Positions 16,160-26,135 are shown, counted from the stretch's first letter. The stretch: DNA of 64,000 nt from Flavobacteriaceae bacterium (GCA_947453885.1 CANGIF010000008.1:1-64000), one strand, 5' to 3'. Numbers and translations: made by a program. The notes: a model not told the origin generated them from the letters alone.

Positions 16160-17320
16160 CTACAAATCAAAAGTAACGTTGGGATGAAATTCTTTTTCTG
16201 GGTCAATTTTGTTTTTTAATATTGGAATAAATTTATAGTCATTTCCAAAATTGGCACTGGTTACAATAAATTTATCAGCAAATTTGTAATCCATTTGTTT
16301 GTAAAATGCTGCTTTTATTCTTGATATATGGGTGTAAATTGCTTTGCTATCGGGTTTAATCAAATCATCAATACTTTGAAGCATTTTATCATAGTCCAAC
16401 TGATTGGAAATACCTGCGTAAATAGAAATTATTTCTTTTTTATAGGCATAAAGGTTCTTGATATTTATGCCCTGTGGATTATTGTAAAACAGTACATAAA
16501 TAGCTTTTGTTAAATGACTTAATTGAATTTCAATGTTATTAAAATTGGGCAAAAGTAATCTGAAATTTTCATCTATCACTAAATTGTTTTCGGAGTCAAT
16601 GTCAATTGTATTGGTTTCGTTTTCAAGTAATTCTTTTAAAACGGGCAGAGCAAAAAGCAACTGACCATTTTGTTTTAATTCTGATAATTGTTTTTGAATT
16701 TCTCTAATTTTGGTTAACGCGTCTTCATCAAGATTTTCATAATGATTAGGTGGATTGCAGATCATATAATCAACTTGTTCCTCTTCTTCCCTTGCTGTTT
16801 TGAAATACAAAAGTAAATCTACAAAGAAACTATCTTGATTGTTTTTAAGTGTCAAATCGCTACAGTCGATACAATATGCATTACAATAATCAAAAAATAG
16901 TAATCCACATTTTATATCTTTACTATATCCAAAATAATCTAAAATGTTTTGATAATCCGTTTTGTAACTAATTTTAGGATCATCGCTAAAAACTTTTCCA
17001 ATCTCATTCTCAAGTAAACGAAAATTAAAAGCAGTAGCATCTAAATAGGGAATATAAAAATTTAGTAGTTCCTGATTTATTTTAGAAAATTCAATACTTG
17101 GCAAATACACAAAGTTTTTATATTGCTCACTAAATCTTTGTTTAATAGATTCAATATTGGATTTAATGTATTGATTAATGATAGGGTTATTTCCTAAATC
17201 AAAGAAAATAACCATAGTTTCATTTGTATTAAATTGTGAAAATCCTGAATTGTATTGAAACTTAAAATTTTCAAATTTTTCTACTTTTTTATCTGCTATG
17301 AATTTTTGAATATCAAACAT
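16160..17320 (-). CDS. unknown 386-residue island protein
   Basis: A soluble protein without signal peptide or recognised catalytic motif. The N-terminal 220 residues are unassigned. From about residue 250 a segment reads NFNNIEIQLSHLTKAIYVLF, then YNNPQGINIKNLYAYKKEII and IYAGISNQLDYDKMLQSIDD. From memory, this resembles a C-terminal module seen in several uncharacterised Bacteroidota proteins (L-x-K-x-x-Y-x-L-F...P-x-GI...L-x-x-Y-x-x-E-x-x-x-IY). It might be a winged-helix-like or regulatory domain; this is a guess. It is the first gene of the island and has its own likely -7 box (TATTTTTG, 17341-17348, minus strand). Confidence 0.55.
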   Translation of the reverse strand: MFDIQKFIADKKVEKFENFKFQYNSGFSQFNTNETMVIFFDLGNNPIINQYIKSNIESIKQRFSEQYKNFVYLPSIEFSKINQELLNFYIPYLDATAFNFRLLENEIGKVFSDDPKISYKTDYQNILDYFGYSKDIKCGLLFFDYCNAYCIDCSDLTLKNNQDSFFVDLLLYFKTAREEEEQVDYMICNPPNHYENLDEDALTKIREIQKQLSELKQNGQLLFALPVLKELLENETNTIDIDSENNLVIDENFRLLLPNFNNIEIQLSHLTKAIYVLFYNNPQGINIKNLYAYKKEIISIYAGISNQLDYDKMLQSIDDLIKPDSKAIYTHISRIKAAFYKQMDYKFADKFIVTSANFGNDYKFIPILKNKIDPEKEFHPNVTFDL

Positions 17321-17340
17321 TACAAACTAATTAGTTATGT

Positions 17341-17348
17341 CAAAAATA
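17341..17348 (-). promoter_or_regulatory. -7 box before the 386-residue protein gene
   Basis: TATTTTTG on the minus strand fits TAnnTTTG and lies 20 bases before the ATG. The palindrome seen at the other two island promoters is not present here. The rest of 17349-17619 shows no feature I can support. Confidence 0.45.
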
Positions 17349-17619
17349 ACATACTTATTCAGAATTTGAACTTAATTAAAGATTTAAAATTTAAAGAAAT
17401 GGCTTTTAAAATAAGACCATGTAAAACATATTTTTGAAATTGTGTTTATTTAGCTTGATTTGAAGTACTCTACACCTGTATATTGAGGAAATCCAGAAAA
17501 TGATAAAATAAAAGCAACTTGTAGGGTAACAGCCCAAGTCTTTAATTTAGTAAATGCAAACTAGCACAGCCTTTAGCCCACCAATAATTTACAACTACTA
17601 AGTTATTCGGCACAAACAA

Positions 17620-18369
17620 CTATTTGGGATCGTGTTTGCGTTTCCAGTTTAAAATTTTAAATTTAATTCCGTCGTACAACAAACCAATGAGCAGTAGTAG
17701 GGAAGAAAGAAACAGGACTTTCAATTCTAAATAAGCATAAAAAATACCGCTAACAATTCCGCCACAAAAGAAATAAGCAATAATTCGGAATCTAAGTCGG
17801 ATGGTAGCAACTAGTTTTTCTTTTTGGGCTTTGGCTTTGTAAAATAAAAGTTGCGACAATTCAATGCCTAAATCAGTAAAAAGACCGGTTAAATGCGTTG
17901 TTCGAACAATAGCATCCGAAATTCGGGTAACTAACGAATTTTGTAATCCCATGGCAAAAAGTAACCCGCAAGCAATGCCGTTTGGATGAGAGGTAACTAG
18001 AAAATGCCCAAAAACAGCTAGCGTACACAAGATCATACTTTCAATAAAAATAGGGAAAATATACCGGTACCGTTCGTTCGTTCGGGTGGCTAGTTCCACA
18101 AGTAAGTTGGATACAAACGACCCTAAAAAGAAAAAAAGAATGAATAAAAAGTAAACCAAGCTTTCAGAAAAGTGCAGTTTAAACACTTCGTCCACAAAAA
18201 AAGCAAAATGACCAGTAACATTAGTTGTGAGTCGTTGCACCGCTAAAAAGCCCGCAACGTTTACCATTCCAGCAACAAAAGAAAGCAGTGAAGCAATTTT
18301 TTTGTTGTGGCTTAGTGTACGGGTTTTACCTTGGTGTCTAAACATTTTAAGAGTTTTTATGCAATGCAA
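17620..18369 (-). CDS. YoaK family (DUF1275) membrane protein
   Basis: A 249-residue protein with about six hydrophobic segments. The segment ASLLSFVAGMVNVAGFLAVQ followed by RLTTNVTGHFAFF is the DUF1275 signature (F-x-x-G-x-x-N/D...T-x-N-x-T-G). A second conserved part reads GLLFAMGLQNSLVTRIS, then THLTGLFTDLGIEL. The family is widespread and has no proven function. An ATG at 18345 (MFRHQG) is an alternative start eight residues in. It is convergent with nothing nearby and appears monocistronic. Membrane location is certain in practice; the role is unknown. Confidence 0.8.
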   Translation of the reverse strand: MHCIKTLKMFRHQGKTRTLSHNKKIASLLSFVAGMVNVAGFLAVQRLTTNVTGHFAFFVDEVFKLHFSESLVYFLFILFFFLGSFVSNLLVELATRTNERYRYIFPIFIESMILCTLAVFGHFLVTSHPNGIACGLLFAMGLQNSLVTRISDAIVRTTHLTGLFTDLGIELSQLLFYKAKAQKEKLVATIRLRFRIIAYFFCGGIVSGIFYAYLELKVLFLSSLLLLIGLLYDGIKFKILNWKRKHDPK

Positions 18370-18620
18370 CCTTGTTGTTTTTTATAGAACCAAACAAAAC
18401 AATAGGTAGGTTGCGTTGTTTAAATTCCTAGAAAACACAAAAAGCAGTGGCACTTTTTTGCTAATCAAAAGTAAGGCTAAAGTACTACAAATGCACTATT
18501 TTTTGGTAATTTAAAGCGTTAAATTGTAAACTTTTTAGTTCTTTTTTGATTGTAAAACAAAGTAGCAAACAATAAATTCCATTTTTTTTGTTTGCTGTCC
18601 ACTAGTAGTTTTGACAACAA
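18370..18620. other. gene-free stretch upstream of the YoaK-like gene
   Basis: AT-rich spacer between two minus-strand genes. I see no open frame, RNA or clear promoter box in it. Short complementary words (GCAACC near 18366 and GGTTGC near 18409) are too weak to call. Confidence 0.4.
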
Positions 18621-18653
18621 AAAACCCCGTTTTAATAAATAAAACGAGGTTTT
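18621..18653 (-). terminator. terminator after the M13 peptidase gene
   Basis: AAAACCCCGTTTTA (18621-18634) pairs with TAAAACGAGGTTTT (18640-18653), with one mismatch inside a 14-bp stem and a short loop. On the minus strand it follows the peptidase stop by 21 bases and is followed by a T-rich stretch. Confidence 0.75.
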
Positions 18654-18674
18654 AGTAGTGTAAAAGGAAGGGTA

Positions 18675-20693
18675 TTACCAAATTTTTACTCGTTGGTTGG
18701 GAGCCAAATACAACGAATCGGTTGGTTTAATTGTAAAAGCTTCGTAAAATTCAGGAACATTTCGAACCACTCCGTTAATTCTGAATTTTGCTGGCGAATG
18801 GGGGTCTCGTGCTATTTGACTTCTCAAAGCTTCGCTTCTTGATTTTTCAAGCCAAACTTGTCCCCAACCTAAAAATACCCGTTGAATGCCTGTAAAACCA
18901 TCCATTACCGGTGCTTCGGAACCTTTCAAACTCATTTTGTAGGCTTTTATGGCAATGCTTAAACCGCCTAAATCGCCAATGTTTTCGCCTAAAGTAAAAG
19001 CGCCGTTTACATTCAAATCAGGAAATGCTTTAAAACTACTGTATTGGTCAACCAAAGCTTTGGTTTTAGCTTTGAACGCTGTTAAATCGGCAGGTGTCCA
19101 CCAATTTCGCATTACGCCATCGCCATCAAAAGTACTTCCTTGATCGTCAAATCCATGTCCAATTTCATGTCCAATTACGGCACCAATTCCACCATAATTA
19201 ACGGCATCGTCTGCTTTTAAATCGAAAAAAGGAGGTTGTAAAATGGCTGCTGGAAAAACAATTTCGTTTAACGATGGGTTGTAATAAGCATTAACCGTTT
19301 GTGGTGTCAAGTTCCATTCCGTGCGATCTACTGGTTTTCCAAGTTTGTTTAACAAACGATTGTATTCAAATTCGGTAGCTCTAACAGCATTGCCATACGC
19401 ATCGTTTGGAACCACATTTAGTTTCGAATAATCGCGCCATTTGTCAGGATACCCAATTTTTATCATGAACTTAGCTACTTTAGCCAAAGCTTGTTTTTTA
19501 GTAGCTTCGCTCATCCAATCTAAATTTTTTATGCTTTCAGAATAGGCTTGCAACAAGTTTTTAACCATAACAGTCATGCGCTCTTTTGCCTCTGGAGAAA
19601 AATGTTTGGCCACATACACTTTCCCTACAATTTCGCCTAAACTTCCGTTTACGGCATTAACTGCTCGTTTCCAATCGGCTTCCTGCTGTTCGGTTCCATA
19701 AAGCGTTTTGCCATAAAAAGCAAAGTTTTCTTGATCTAAAGCAGTTGTTAAATAAGTAGCCGAGCTGTTGATTACACTCCATTTCAAATACAATTTCCAT
19801 GTTGCAATAGGAGTTGTTTTGATAATTGTATTCAATGCTTTTGTATAATCCAATTGCGAAACTACCAGCTCTTTTTCGGAAGCCATTCCTGCATTGGTCA
19901 ACATAACTTGCCAATCAAAGTCGGGCATTAAAAATTTTAAATCGGCTGTTGCATACTTGTTGTACAATTTTGCAGCATCGCGCGTGTCTTCTTTTTTCAT
20001 TTGTTGAGCAGCTAAAGTGGTTTCTAAAGCCATAATTTTAGCAGCACTTTCTTTTGGATTTTCAAGTCCAACTATTCCAAACATACTTTCAATGTGGGCT
20101 ACATATTTTTGACGCACTTCCGTCATTTTCGCGTCATTTTGAAGGTAGTATTCCCGTTCAGGAAGTCCTAAACCACTTTGCCATGTCATTAAAACATATT
20201 GATTTGGATGTTTAAAATCTTGATTGACCGAAATTGTAAAAGGAATGGCAACACCTGTTTTGTTGGCTTTACCAAAATAGGCAGCTAAATCTTTATAAGT
20301 AACAAGTGCATCAATTGATTTTAAATCCGATTGAATGGGTGCAATTCCTTTGGCATCTCTTACTTTTCGGTTCATGTAGGCCGCATAGTAATCGCCAATT
20401 TTTTGTTCGTTAGACCCAGTCGCAAAACTCCCTTTTGCAGCATTTTCAATAATGGCTTTCACATCGGCCTGAGACTGATCGTACAAAATGTCAAAAGCGC
20501 CGTAAGACGATTTGTCCGATGGAATTTTTGTGTTTTTTAGCCAAGTGCCATTTACATATTCCTGAAAATTATCGCCAGGATTGACTTTAGCATTCATGTT
20601 TTTTTGGTTGATACCAGAATTCAAGGACTCTTTTTTTGCACACGAGGCTAGGAGTACTAATGAAGCAAATAGGGCTGTTTTTAAATTTTTCAT
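18675..20693 (-). CDS. M13-family zinc metallopeptidase lipoprotein (PepO-like)
   Basis: A 672-residue peptidase of the neprilysin/PepO family. The N-terminus is a lipoprotein signal (LFASLVLLASCAKK, Cys at about 18). The propeptidase domain begins with PGDNFQEYVNGTWLKNTKIP. The zinc site is VIGHEIGHGFDDQG near residue 512 (HEIGH), with the third ligand in ENIGDLGGLSIA. The conserved NAYYNPSLNEIVFPAAILQP precedes it. The C-terminus ends in KIW, as in this family (usually x-x-C-x-V-W). It would degrade peptides in the periplasm or at the membrane. Length and all key residues are intact. Confidence 0.92.
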   Translation of the reverse strand: MKNLKTALFASLVLLASCAKKESLNSGINQKNMNAKVNPGDNFQEYVNGTWLKNTKIPSDKSSYGAFDILYDQSQADVKAIIENAAKGSFATGSNEQKIGDYYAAYMNRKVRDAKGIAPIQSDLKSIDALVTYKDLAAYFGKANKTGVAIPFTISVNQDFKHPNQYVLMTWQSGLGLPEREYYLQNDAKMTEVRQKYVAHIESMFGIVGLENPKESAAKIMALETTLAAQQMKKEDTRDAAKLYNKYATADLKFLMPDFDWQVMLTNAGMASEKELVVSQLDYTKALNTIIKTTPIATWKLYLKWSVINSSATYLTTALDQENFAFYGKTLYGTEQQEADWKRAVNAVNGSLGEIVGKVYVAKHFSPEAKERMTVMVKNLLQAYSESIKNLDWMSEATKKQALAKVAKFMIKIGYPDKWRDYSKLNVVPNDAYGNAVRATEFEYNRLLNKLGKPVDRTEWNLTPQTVNAYYNPSLNEIVFPAAILQPPFFDLKADDAVNYGGIGAVIGHEIGHGFDDQGSTFDGDGVMRNWWTPADLTAFKAKTKALVDQYSSFKAFPDLNVNGAFTLGENIGDLGGLSIAIKAYKMSLKGSEAPVMDGFTGIQRVFLGWGQVWLEKSRSEALRSQIARDPHSPAKFRINGVVRNVPEFYEAFTIKPTDSLYLAPNQRVKIW

Positions 20694-21156
20694 AAAAAAG
20701 TGCTTTAAAAATAAGTTGCTAATTTATAACAAGTCATTTGATTTTGAGGTATAAGTGTTTCAAATAATCCAATTGTTACAGTTAGTAATTGCTATTGTAA
20801 CCGTGGAAATCAAAGTAGTGTGCATTTCAAATAACAAAAATTTGCTGAGGGGCGTACTTTTTTATAGTTGAAAAATACATTGAAATAAAACAAAGTACAT
20901 GTACATAGCTCCCATCTAATTAAAAGCAGGATGCAACATTTGGGAAAAAGTAATTGTAGTACAAATTCCCTAAAAGTAAACCGTTTCACTTTAAACCGAT
21001 AACCTATCATCAAAAGAAATAGCTTCTGAATTTTTAGAAACACCTAAAAAAATCTTTGTAAAAAAGGTTTCCATTCTATTTCTAAAAATAATATCTTTAC
21101 CCACAAATCACTTTTAAGAACTTAAGTTGTGCCAGTCGCAACACTACTATATAATT
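20694..21156. other. gene-free stretch between divergent genes
   Basis: This 463-bp spacer separates the M13 peptidase and ricT, which point away from each other, so it must hold both promoters. I could not identify a convincing TAnnTTTG box; TATCTTTA near 21092 is a near match for ricT. A minus-strand frame at 20810-21043 does not look coding. Confidence 0.4.
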
Positions 21157-22557
21157 ATGGCATGTGCAAGTTGTTCAACCTCCGATGGAAGCGCACCAAA
21201 AGGTTGTAAAAATAACGGAACTTGCGGCACCGATAGCTGCAACAAACTAACTGTTTTTGATTGGCTTTCCAACATGAGCTTGCCAAATGGTGAAGCTCCA
21301 TTTGACTGTGTGGAAATTCGATTTAAAAATGGTAGAAAAGAATTTTATCGCAATACTGAAAAATTAACCTTAAGCATGGGCGACATTGTAGCTACGGAAG
21401 CATCGCCAGGTCATGACATAGGAATTGTAACTCTAACGGGTGAGTTGGTAAAAATTCAGATGAAGAAAAAAGGGATAAAACCAACCAGTAACGACATTAC
21501 AAAAATATACAGAAAAGCATCACAAAAAGATGTCGATATTTGGAGTGCCGCTAGAGATAAAGAAGAAAAAATTAAAGTTCGGGCAAGAGAATTGGCTATT
21601 GAACATAAATTAGAAATGAAAATTTCTGATGTTGAATACCAAGGGGATGGTACCAAAATTACGTTTTATTATACGGCAAACGATCGAATTGATTTTAGAG
21701 CATTACTAAAAGATTTTGCGAAAGAATTCAGTTCTCGAATTGAAATGAAACAAATAGGATTTAGACAAGAAGCTTCGCGATTAGGAGGTATAGGCTCATG
21801 TGGTCGTGAACTTTGTTGTTCTACATGGCTTACCGATTTTAGAAGCGTAAACACATCAGCTGCTCGTTATCAACAATTATCCCTGAATCCTCAAAAATTA
21901 GCAGGACAATGTGGCAAGTTGAAGTGTTGTTTAAATTACGAATTGGATACCTACATGGATGCCTTAAAGGAATTTCCAGACTTTGAAACAAAATTACAAA
22001 CAGAAAAAGGGGATGCCATTTGCCAAAAACAAGATATTTTTAAAGGGCTAATGTGGTTTGCTTACACTAATAATTTTGCAAATTGGCATGTTTTAAAAAT
22101 AGAACAAGTAAGAGAAATTATTGCGATTAATAAAGAAAAAAGGTCCGTAACATCGCTTGAAGATTATGCTGTTGAGGTAATTATTGAGCCACAAAAAGAT
22201 TTTAACAACGCAATGGGGCAGGAAAGTTTGACCCGTTTTGATCAGCCAAAGAAAAAGAAACGTCCCAACAAAACCAAAAAACCCGTTTCAAGCGCAACAA
22301 CTGGCGAAAGAATTTTAATTACGCCCAAACAACCAACAATTATAAGACCAACAACTGGAGCGAATCAGAACGAAGCCAAGCCAATAATTGTACCAAAAGT
22401 AGTCCAAACGACACCACCCAATAGTACAGCCGAAAAAGCAGGAAATGCCAATAGAAACAAAAATAAAAACAGGAATAGAAACGCAAAAAACCGAAACAAC
22501 TCCAATAATTCAGCAAATTCTAGTAAACCTATAAACAAAGATGAACCTAAAAAATAG
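21157..22557 (+). CDS. ricT: RicT-like PSP1-domain protein
   Basis: A 466-residue protein from the ATG at 21157 (a GTG at 21127 would add ten residues). The core, about residues 90-270, is the PSP1/RicT domain with its cysteine set: the region GIGSCGRELCCSTWLTDF followed by GQCGKLKCCLNYELDTY. In RicT these cysteines help hold [4Fe-4S] clusters. The N-terminus has another cysteine-rich stretch (MACASCSTSDG, CKNNGTCGTDSC). The C-terminal 110 residues are low-complexity and rich in Lys, Asn and Pro, ending in NRNKNKNRNRN-type repeats. In Bacteroidota this gene sits upstream of gldH, as here; the two overlap by 17 bases. Its exact role there is not established. Confidence 0.85.
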   Translation: MACASCSTSDGSAPKGCKNNGTCGTDSCNKLTVFDWLSNMSLPNGEAPFDCVEIRFKNGRKEFYRNTEKLTLSMGDIVATEASPGHDIGIVTLTGELVKIQMKKKGIKPTSNDITKIYRKASQKDVDIWSAARDKEEKIKVRARELAIEHKLEMKISDVEYQGDGTKITFYYTANDRIDFRALLKDFAKEFSSRIEMKQIGFRQEASRLGGIGSCGRELCCSTWLTDFRSVNTSAARYQQLSLNPQKLAGQCGKLKCCLNYELDTYMDALKEFPDFETKLQTEKGDAICQKQDIFKGLMWFAYTNNFANWHVLKIEQVREIIAINKEKRSVTSLEDYAVEVIIEPQKDFNNAMGQESLTRFDQPKKKKRPNKTKKPVSSATTGERILITPKQPTIIRPTTGANQNEAKPIIVPKVVQTTPPNSTAEKAGNANRNKNKNRNRNAKNRNNSNNSANSSKPINKDEPKK

Positions 22558-23026
22558 TTTGTTTTTACTGCTTGTAGTTTTAAGCTTCTTTTCATGCGAT
22601 AAAGCAAGAGTTTTTGATGCGTATAAATCAGTTGGAAGCGCTTGGAATAAAGACAGTATTGTTACCTTTAAACTACCAACGATGGATGTGTCAAAGTCCT
22701 ATAATATGTACGTAAACATTAGAGATAACAATGACTTTCCATATAATAATTTGTTTTTATTAGTTTCATTAGAACAGCCAGACGGTTTGACTAAAGTGGA
22801 CACTCTAGAATACGAAATGGCACAACCCGATGGATCGCTTTTAGGCGAAGGTTTTTCGGATATTAAAGAAAACAAATTGTTTTACAAAGAAAAAGTACAA
22901 TTCAAACAAAAGGGAGAGTATCAAATACACATTCAACAGGCAGTTCGTCAGTCTGGAAAAGTGGAAGGTGTAAAATTATTAAAAGGTGTTACCGAAGTTG
23001 GATTTAGAGTTGAATCAATAGAATAG
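22541..23026 (+). CDS. gldH: gliding motility lipoprotein GldH
   Basis: A 161-residue lipoprotein with signal LLLVVLSFFSCDKARVFD (lipobox Cys near residue 19). The mature part matches GldH: VFDAYKSVGSAWNKDSIVTF, then the NMYVNIRDNNDFPYNNLFLL segment and EYEMAQPDGSLLGEGFSDIK. GldH is needed for gliding in Flavobacterium and is thought to be a periplasm-facing lipoprotein. The gene starts inside the end of ricT and ends 5 bases before the penicillin-binding protein gene, an arrangement typical of the genus. Its presence supports a gliding, type IX secretion-bearing host. Confidence 0.9.
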   Translation: MNLKNSLFLLLVVLSFFSCDKARVFDAYKSVGSAWNKDSIVTFKLPTMDVSKSYNMYVNIRDNNDFPYNNLFLLVSLEQPDGLTKVDTLEYEMAQPDGSLLGEGFSDIKENKLFYKEKVQFKQKGEYQIHIQQAVRQSGKVEGVKLLKGVTEVGFRVESIE

Positions 23027-23031
23027 CAATT

Positions 23032-25326
23032 ATGGCAAAAAAAAATAACACCCCCGCACCAATAAAGGATATTGCCTATTACAAAAAGAAATTCTGGAAA
23101 CTATTTTTTTATGGTTTAGGAGGTTTCTTTCTATTTTTTTTATTAGCATCCTGGGGACTTTTTGGTTCAATGCCCTCTTTTGAACAATTAGAAAATCCCA
23201 ATTCAAACTTGGCAACTGAAATCATTTCTGCAGATGGAGTAGTTTTAGGTAAGTTTTATAACGAAAATAGAACACCAATTAAATATACAGATTTACCCAA
23301 ACATCTAGTAAATGCCCTTGTATCAACAGAAGATGAACGATTTTATGAGCATTCAGGAATTGACGGTAGACGAACAATGGGAGCTTTCGTAAAACTGGGT
23401 ACCAACGGAGGAGCTAGTACTTTGACACAACAATTAGCAAAGTTGTTATTTCACGGAGAAGGATCTAAATTTTTACCGTTAAGGATCATACAAAAAGCAA
23501 AAGAGTGGATTATTGCCATTCAATTGGAACGACATTATACAAAAAATGAAATCATAGCCATGTACTTGAACAAGGCCGATTTTATCAATACTGCTGTAGG
23601 AATTCGATCTGCTTCTAAAGTATATTTCGGAAAAGAACCAAGAGATTTGGCAGTAGAAGAAGGCGCCATGTTAATAGGTATGTTAACCAACCCGTCACTT
23701 TACAACCCAGTTAGAAGAATTGAAAAAGTGCAAAAAAGGCGAAATGTTGTTCTAGGTCAAATGGTTAGAAATAATTTTTTAAGCGAAAGTCAAAAGAAAA
23801 ATTTAGAAACAATGCCAATCGCATTACATTTTCACCCTGAAAGCCATACCGATGGTAGTGCAACCTATTTCAGAGAGTTTTTGCGCGAATATTTAAAAAA
23901 TTGGGCAAAAGATCATAAAAAACCAGACGGTTCAGAATATGATGTTTACAGTGATGGTTTAAAAATTTATACCACAATTGATTCTCGAATTCAGTTATAT
24001 GCAGAGGAAGCCGTTGCGGCACATATAAAAAACTTGCAAGAAGAATTTTTTATTCAGTCTAAAGATAATAAAAACGCACCTTTTGTTAATATTTCGGACT
24101 TAGAAACCAATAAAATTTTGAAACAAGCCATGAAGACTTCTGAAAGATGGCGAGTATTAAAAGAAGACGACAAATCAGATGAAGAAATTGTAAAATCGTT
24201 TAATGTAAAAACTAAAATGAACGTTTTCACATGGAACGGAGATAGAGATACCATTATGACACCAATAGATTCCATTCGGTATTACAAACATTTTCTTCAA
24301 GCGGGTTTAATGTCTATGGAGCCTCAAACGGGACAAATAAAAGCTTGGGTAGGAGGCATTAATTACAAACATTTTCAATACGACCATGTGGGACAAGGGT
24401 CTCGACAAGTAGGTTCTACCTTTAAACCAATTGTTTACGCTACTGCCATTCAACAACTAGGTAAGTCTCCTTGCGATTCTATTATTGACGGGCCCTTTAT
24501 GATTCACAAAGGCAGACACCACGTAACCGAAGATTGGGAACCTAAAAATTCTGACAACAAGTACCGAGGAATGGTAACTTTAAAAAAGGCTTTGGCAAAT
24601 TCCATAAACACTGTTTCGGCTAAACTAATTGATCAAACCGGACCAGAGGCTGTGGTTGAATTGGCTCATAAATTAGGAATCAAATCTGAAATACCTGTAC
24701 AGCCCTCAATCGCATTAGGCGCAGTTGAAATTTCAGTTCAAGACATGGTTGCAGCCTACAGTACTTTTGCAAATGAAGGCGTGTACATGAAGCCACAATT
24801 TATAACTCGAATTGAAGATAAAAACGGTACGGTGTTATACGAACCAACTCCTGAATCGCACGATGTTTTAAACAAAGACATTGCTTTTGCCGTTATCAAA
24901 TTATTGGAAGGCGTAACCGAAGGAGGATCGGGCGAGCGACTTAGAACACAAGGTGGCGGAAATGGCGACAAGCGTTGGACAGGATATCCTTACATGTTTA
25001 CAAATCCTATTGCTGGAAAAACAGGAACAACTCAAAATCAATCGGATGGTTGGTTTATGGGAATGGTTCCCAATCTAGTAACTGGAGTTTGGGTAGGTTG
25101 CGAAGACCGATCTGCTCGTTTCAAAAGCATAACGTATGGACAAGGAGCAACAGCAGCCTTGCCAATTTGGGGTTATTTCATGAAAAAATGTTATGCTGAT
25201 GAAAAACTCACCATTTCTAAAGAAGATTTTAAACGTCCAGATAATTTGTCTATAAAAGTAGATTGTTGGTCGCCAACAAAGCAAAAAGACACTACTTTTG
25301 AACAAAACATAGACGAATTCAATTAA
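23032..25326 (+). CDS. mrcA: penicillin-binding protein 1A, bifunctional transglycosylase/transpeptidase
   Basis: A 764-residue class A PBP. One N-terminal membrane segment (FYGLGGFFLFFLLASWGLFG) anchors it. The GT51 glycosyltransferase domain follows, with ALVSTEDERFYEHSGIDGR (catalytic Glu in TEDERF) and GASTLTQQLAKLLF. The transpeptidase domain has the SxxK site in RQVGSTFKPIVYA, an SxN equivalent in ANSINTVSAKL, and KTGTTQNQSDGWF (KTG). All catalytic motifs are present. It polymerises and crosslinks peptidoglycan on the periplasmic side. It is the third gene of a ricT-gldH-PBP unit. Confidence 0.93.
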   Translation: MAKKNNTPAPIKDIAYYKKKFWKLFFYGLGGFFLFFLLASWGLFGSMPSFEQLENPNSNLATEIISADGVVLGKFYNENRTPIKYTDLPKHLVNALVSTEDERFYEHSGIDGRRTMGAFVKLGTNGGASTLTQQLAKLLFHGEGSKFLPLRIIQKAKEWIIAIQLERHYTKNEIIAMYLNKADFINTAVGIRSASKVYFGKEPRDLAVEEGAMLIGMLTNPSLYNPVRRIEKVQKRRNVVLGQMVRNNFLSESQKKNLETMPIALHFHPESHTDGSATYFREFLREYLKNWAKDHKKPDGSEYDVYSDGLKIYTTIDSRIQLYAEEAVAAHIKNLQEEFFIQSKDNKNAPFVNISDLETNKILKQAMKTSERWRVLKEDDKSDEEIVKSFNVKTKMNVFTWNGDRDTIMTPIDSIRYYKHFLQAGLMSMEPQTGQIKAWVGGINYKHFQYDHVGQGSRQVGSTFKPIVYATAIQQLGKSPCDSIIDGPFMIHKGRHHVTEDWEPKNSDNKYRGMVTLKKALANSINTVSAKLIDQTGPEAVVELAHKLGIKSEIPVQPSIALGAVEISVQDMVAAYSTFANEGVYMKPQFITRIEDKNGTVLYEPTPESHDVLNKDIAFAVIKLLEGVTEGGSGERLRTQGGGNGDKRWTGYPYMFTNPIAGKTGTTQNQSDGWFMGMVPNLVTGVWVGCEDRSARFKSITYGQGATAALPIWGYFMKKCYADEKLTISKEDFKRPDNLSIKVDCWSPTKQKDTTFEQNIDEFN

Positions 25327-25351
25327 ATAAACTAACCACAATTTTTTATTC

Positions 25352-26053
25352 ATGATAAATAAAAAAGTAAACTCTGTTGCGGAAGCTACAATTGGAATTG
25401 AAGACAACATGACCATTATGTTAGGCGGTTTTGGATTGTGTGGAATTCCAGAAAACAGCATAGCGGAACTTGTAAAAAAAGGAACTAAAAATTTAACGTG
25501 TATTTCCAATAATGCGGGAGTTGATGATTTTGGACTTGGGTTACTGCTTCAACAAAAGCAAATTAAAAAGATGGTTTCTTCGTATGTTGGCGAAAATGCC
25601 GAATTTGAACGTCAAATGCTTTCAGGAGAACTAGATGTTGAATTAATTCCGCAAGGAACTTTGGCAGAAAGATGCAGAGCTGCACAAGCTGGAATTCCTG
25701 CTTTTTTCACACCTGCTGGTTTTGGAACAGAAGTAGCAATTGGCAAAGAATCGAGAGAATTTAACGGGAAAATGCACATAATGGAACATGCTTTTAAAGC
25801 TGATTTTGCAATTGTAAAAGCATGGAAAGGCGATGAAGCTGGAAATTTAATTTTTAAAGGAACAGCTCGAAATTTCAATCCTTGTATGTGTGGCGCAGCA
25901 AAAATAACCATAGCCGAAGTAGAAGAATTACTACCAGCAGGCTCATTAGATCCTAATCAGGTGCACATACCAGGGATTTTGGTTCAACGCATTTTTCAAG
26001 GAGAAAAATTTGAGAAAAGAATTGAACAAAGAACAGTTAGAAAGAGAGAATAG
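25352..26053 (+). CDS. scoA: 3-oxoacid CoA-transferase subunit A
   Basis: A 233-residue alpha subunit. The glycine-rich start [18 protein letters not shown] is the family signature, followed by [20 protein letters not shown] and [20 protein letters not shown]. It partners with the beta subunit at 26136 to transfer CoA from succinyl-CoA to acetoacetate or another 3-oxoacid in the cytoplasm. It starts 25 bases after the PBP gene. The two subunits are separated by 82 bases. Confidence 0.92.
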   Translation: MINKKVNSVAEATIGIEDNMTIMLGGFGLCGIPENSIAELVKKGTKNLTCISNNAGVDDFGLGLLLQQKQIKKMVSSYVGENAEFERQMLSGELDVELIPQGTLAERCRAAQAGIPAFFTPAGFGTEVAIGKESREFNGKMHIMEHAFKADFAIVKAWKGDEAGNLIFKGTARNFNPCMCGAAKITIAEVEELLPAGSLDPNQVHIPGILVQRIFQGEKFEKRIEQRTVRKRE

Positions 26054-26135
26054 TGCTAAAAAAGAAAATATTCGATTTCTAAGAAATACACTTTTAATGA
26101 ACCTTACTAAATTAATGGTTTAAAAAAAATAGTTT

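Noticed and set aside
20810..21043. 77-residue minus-strand open frame between the M13 peptidase and ricT
   Set aside because: Composition is unlike a protein (runs of hydrophobic residues and Cys), no ribosome-binding context, and it lies in a region that must hold two divergent promoters.
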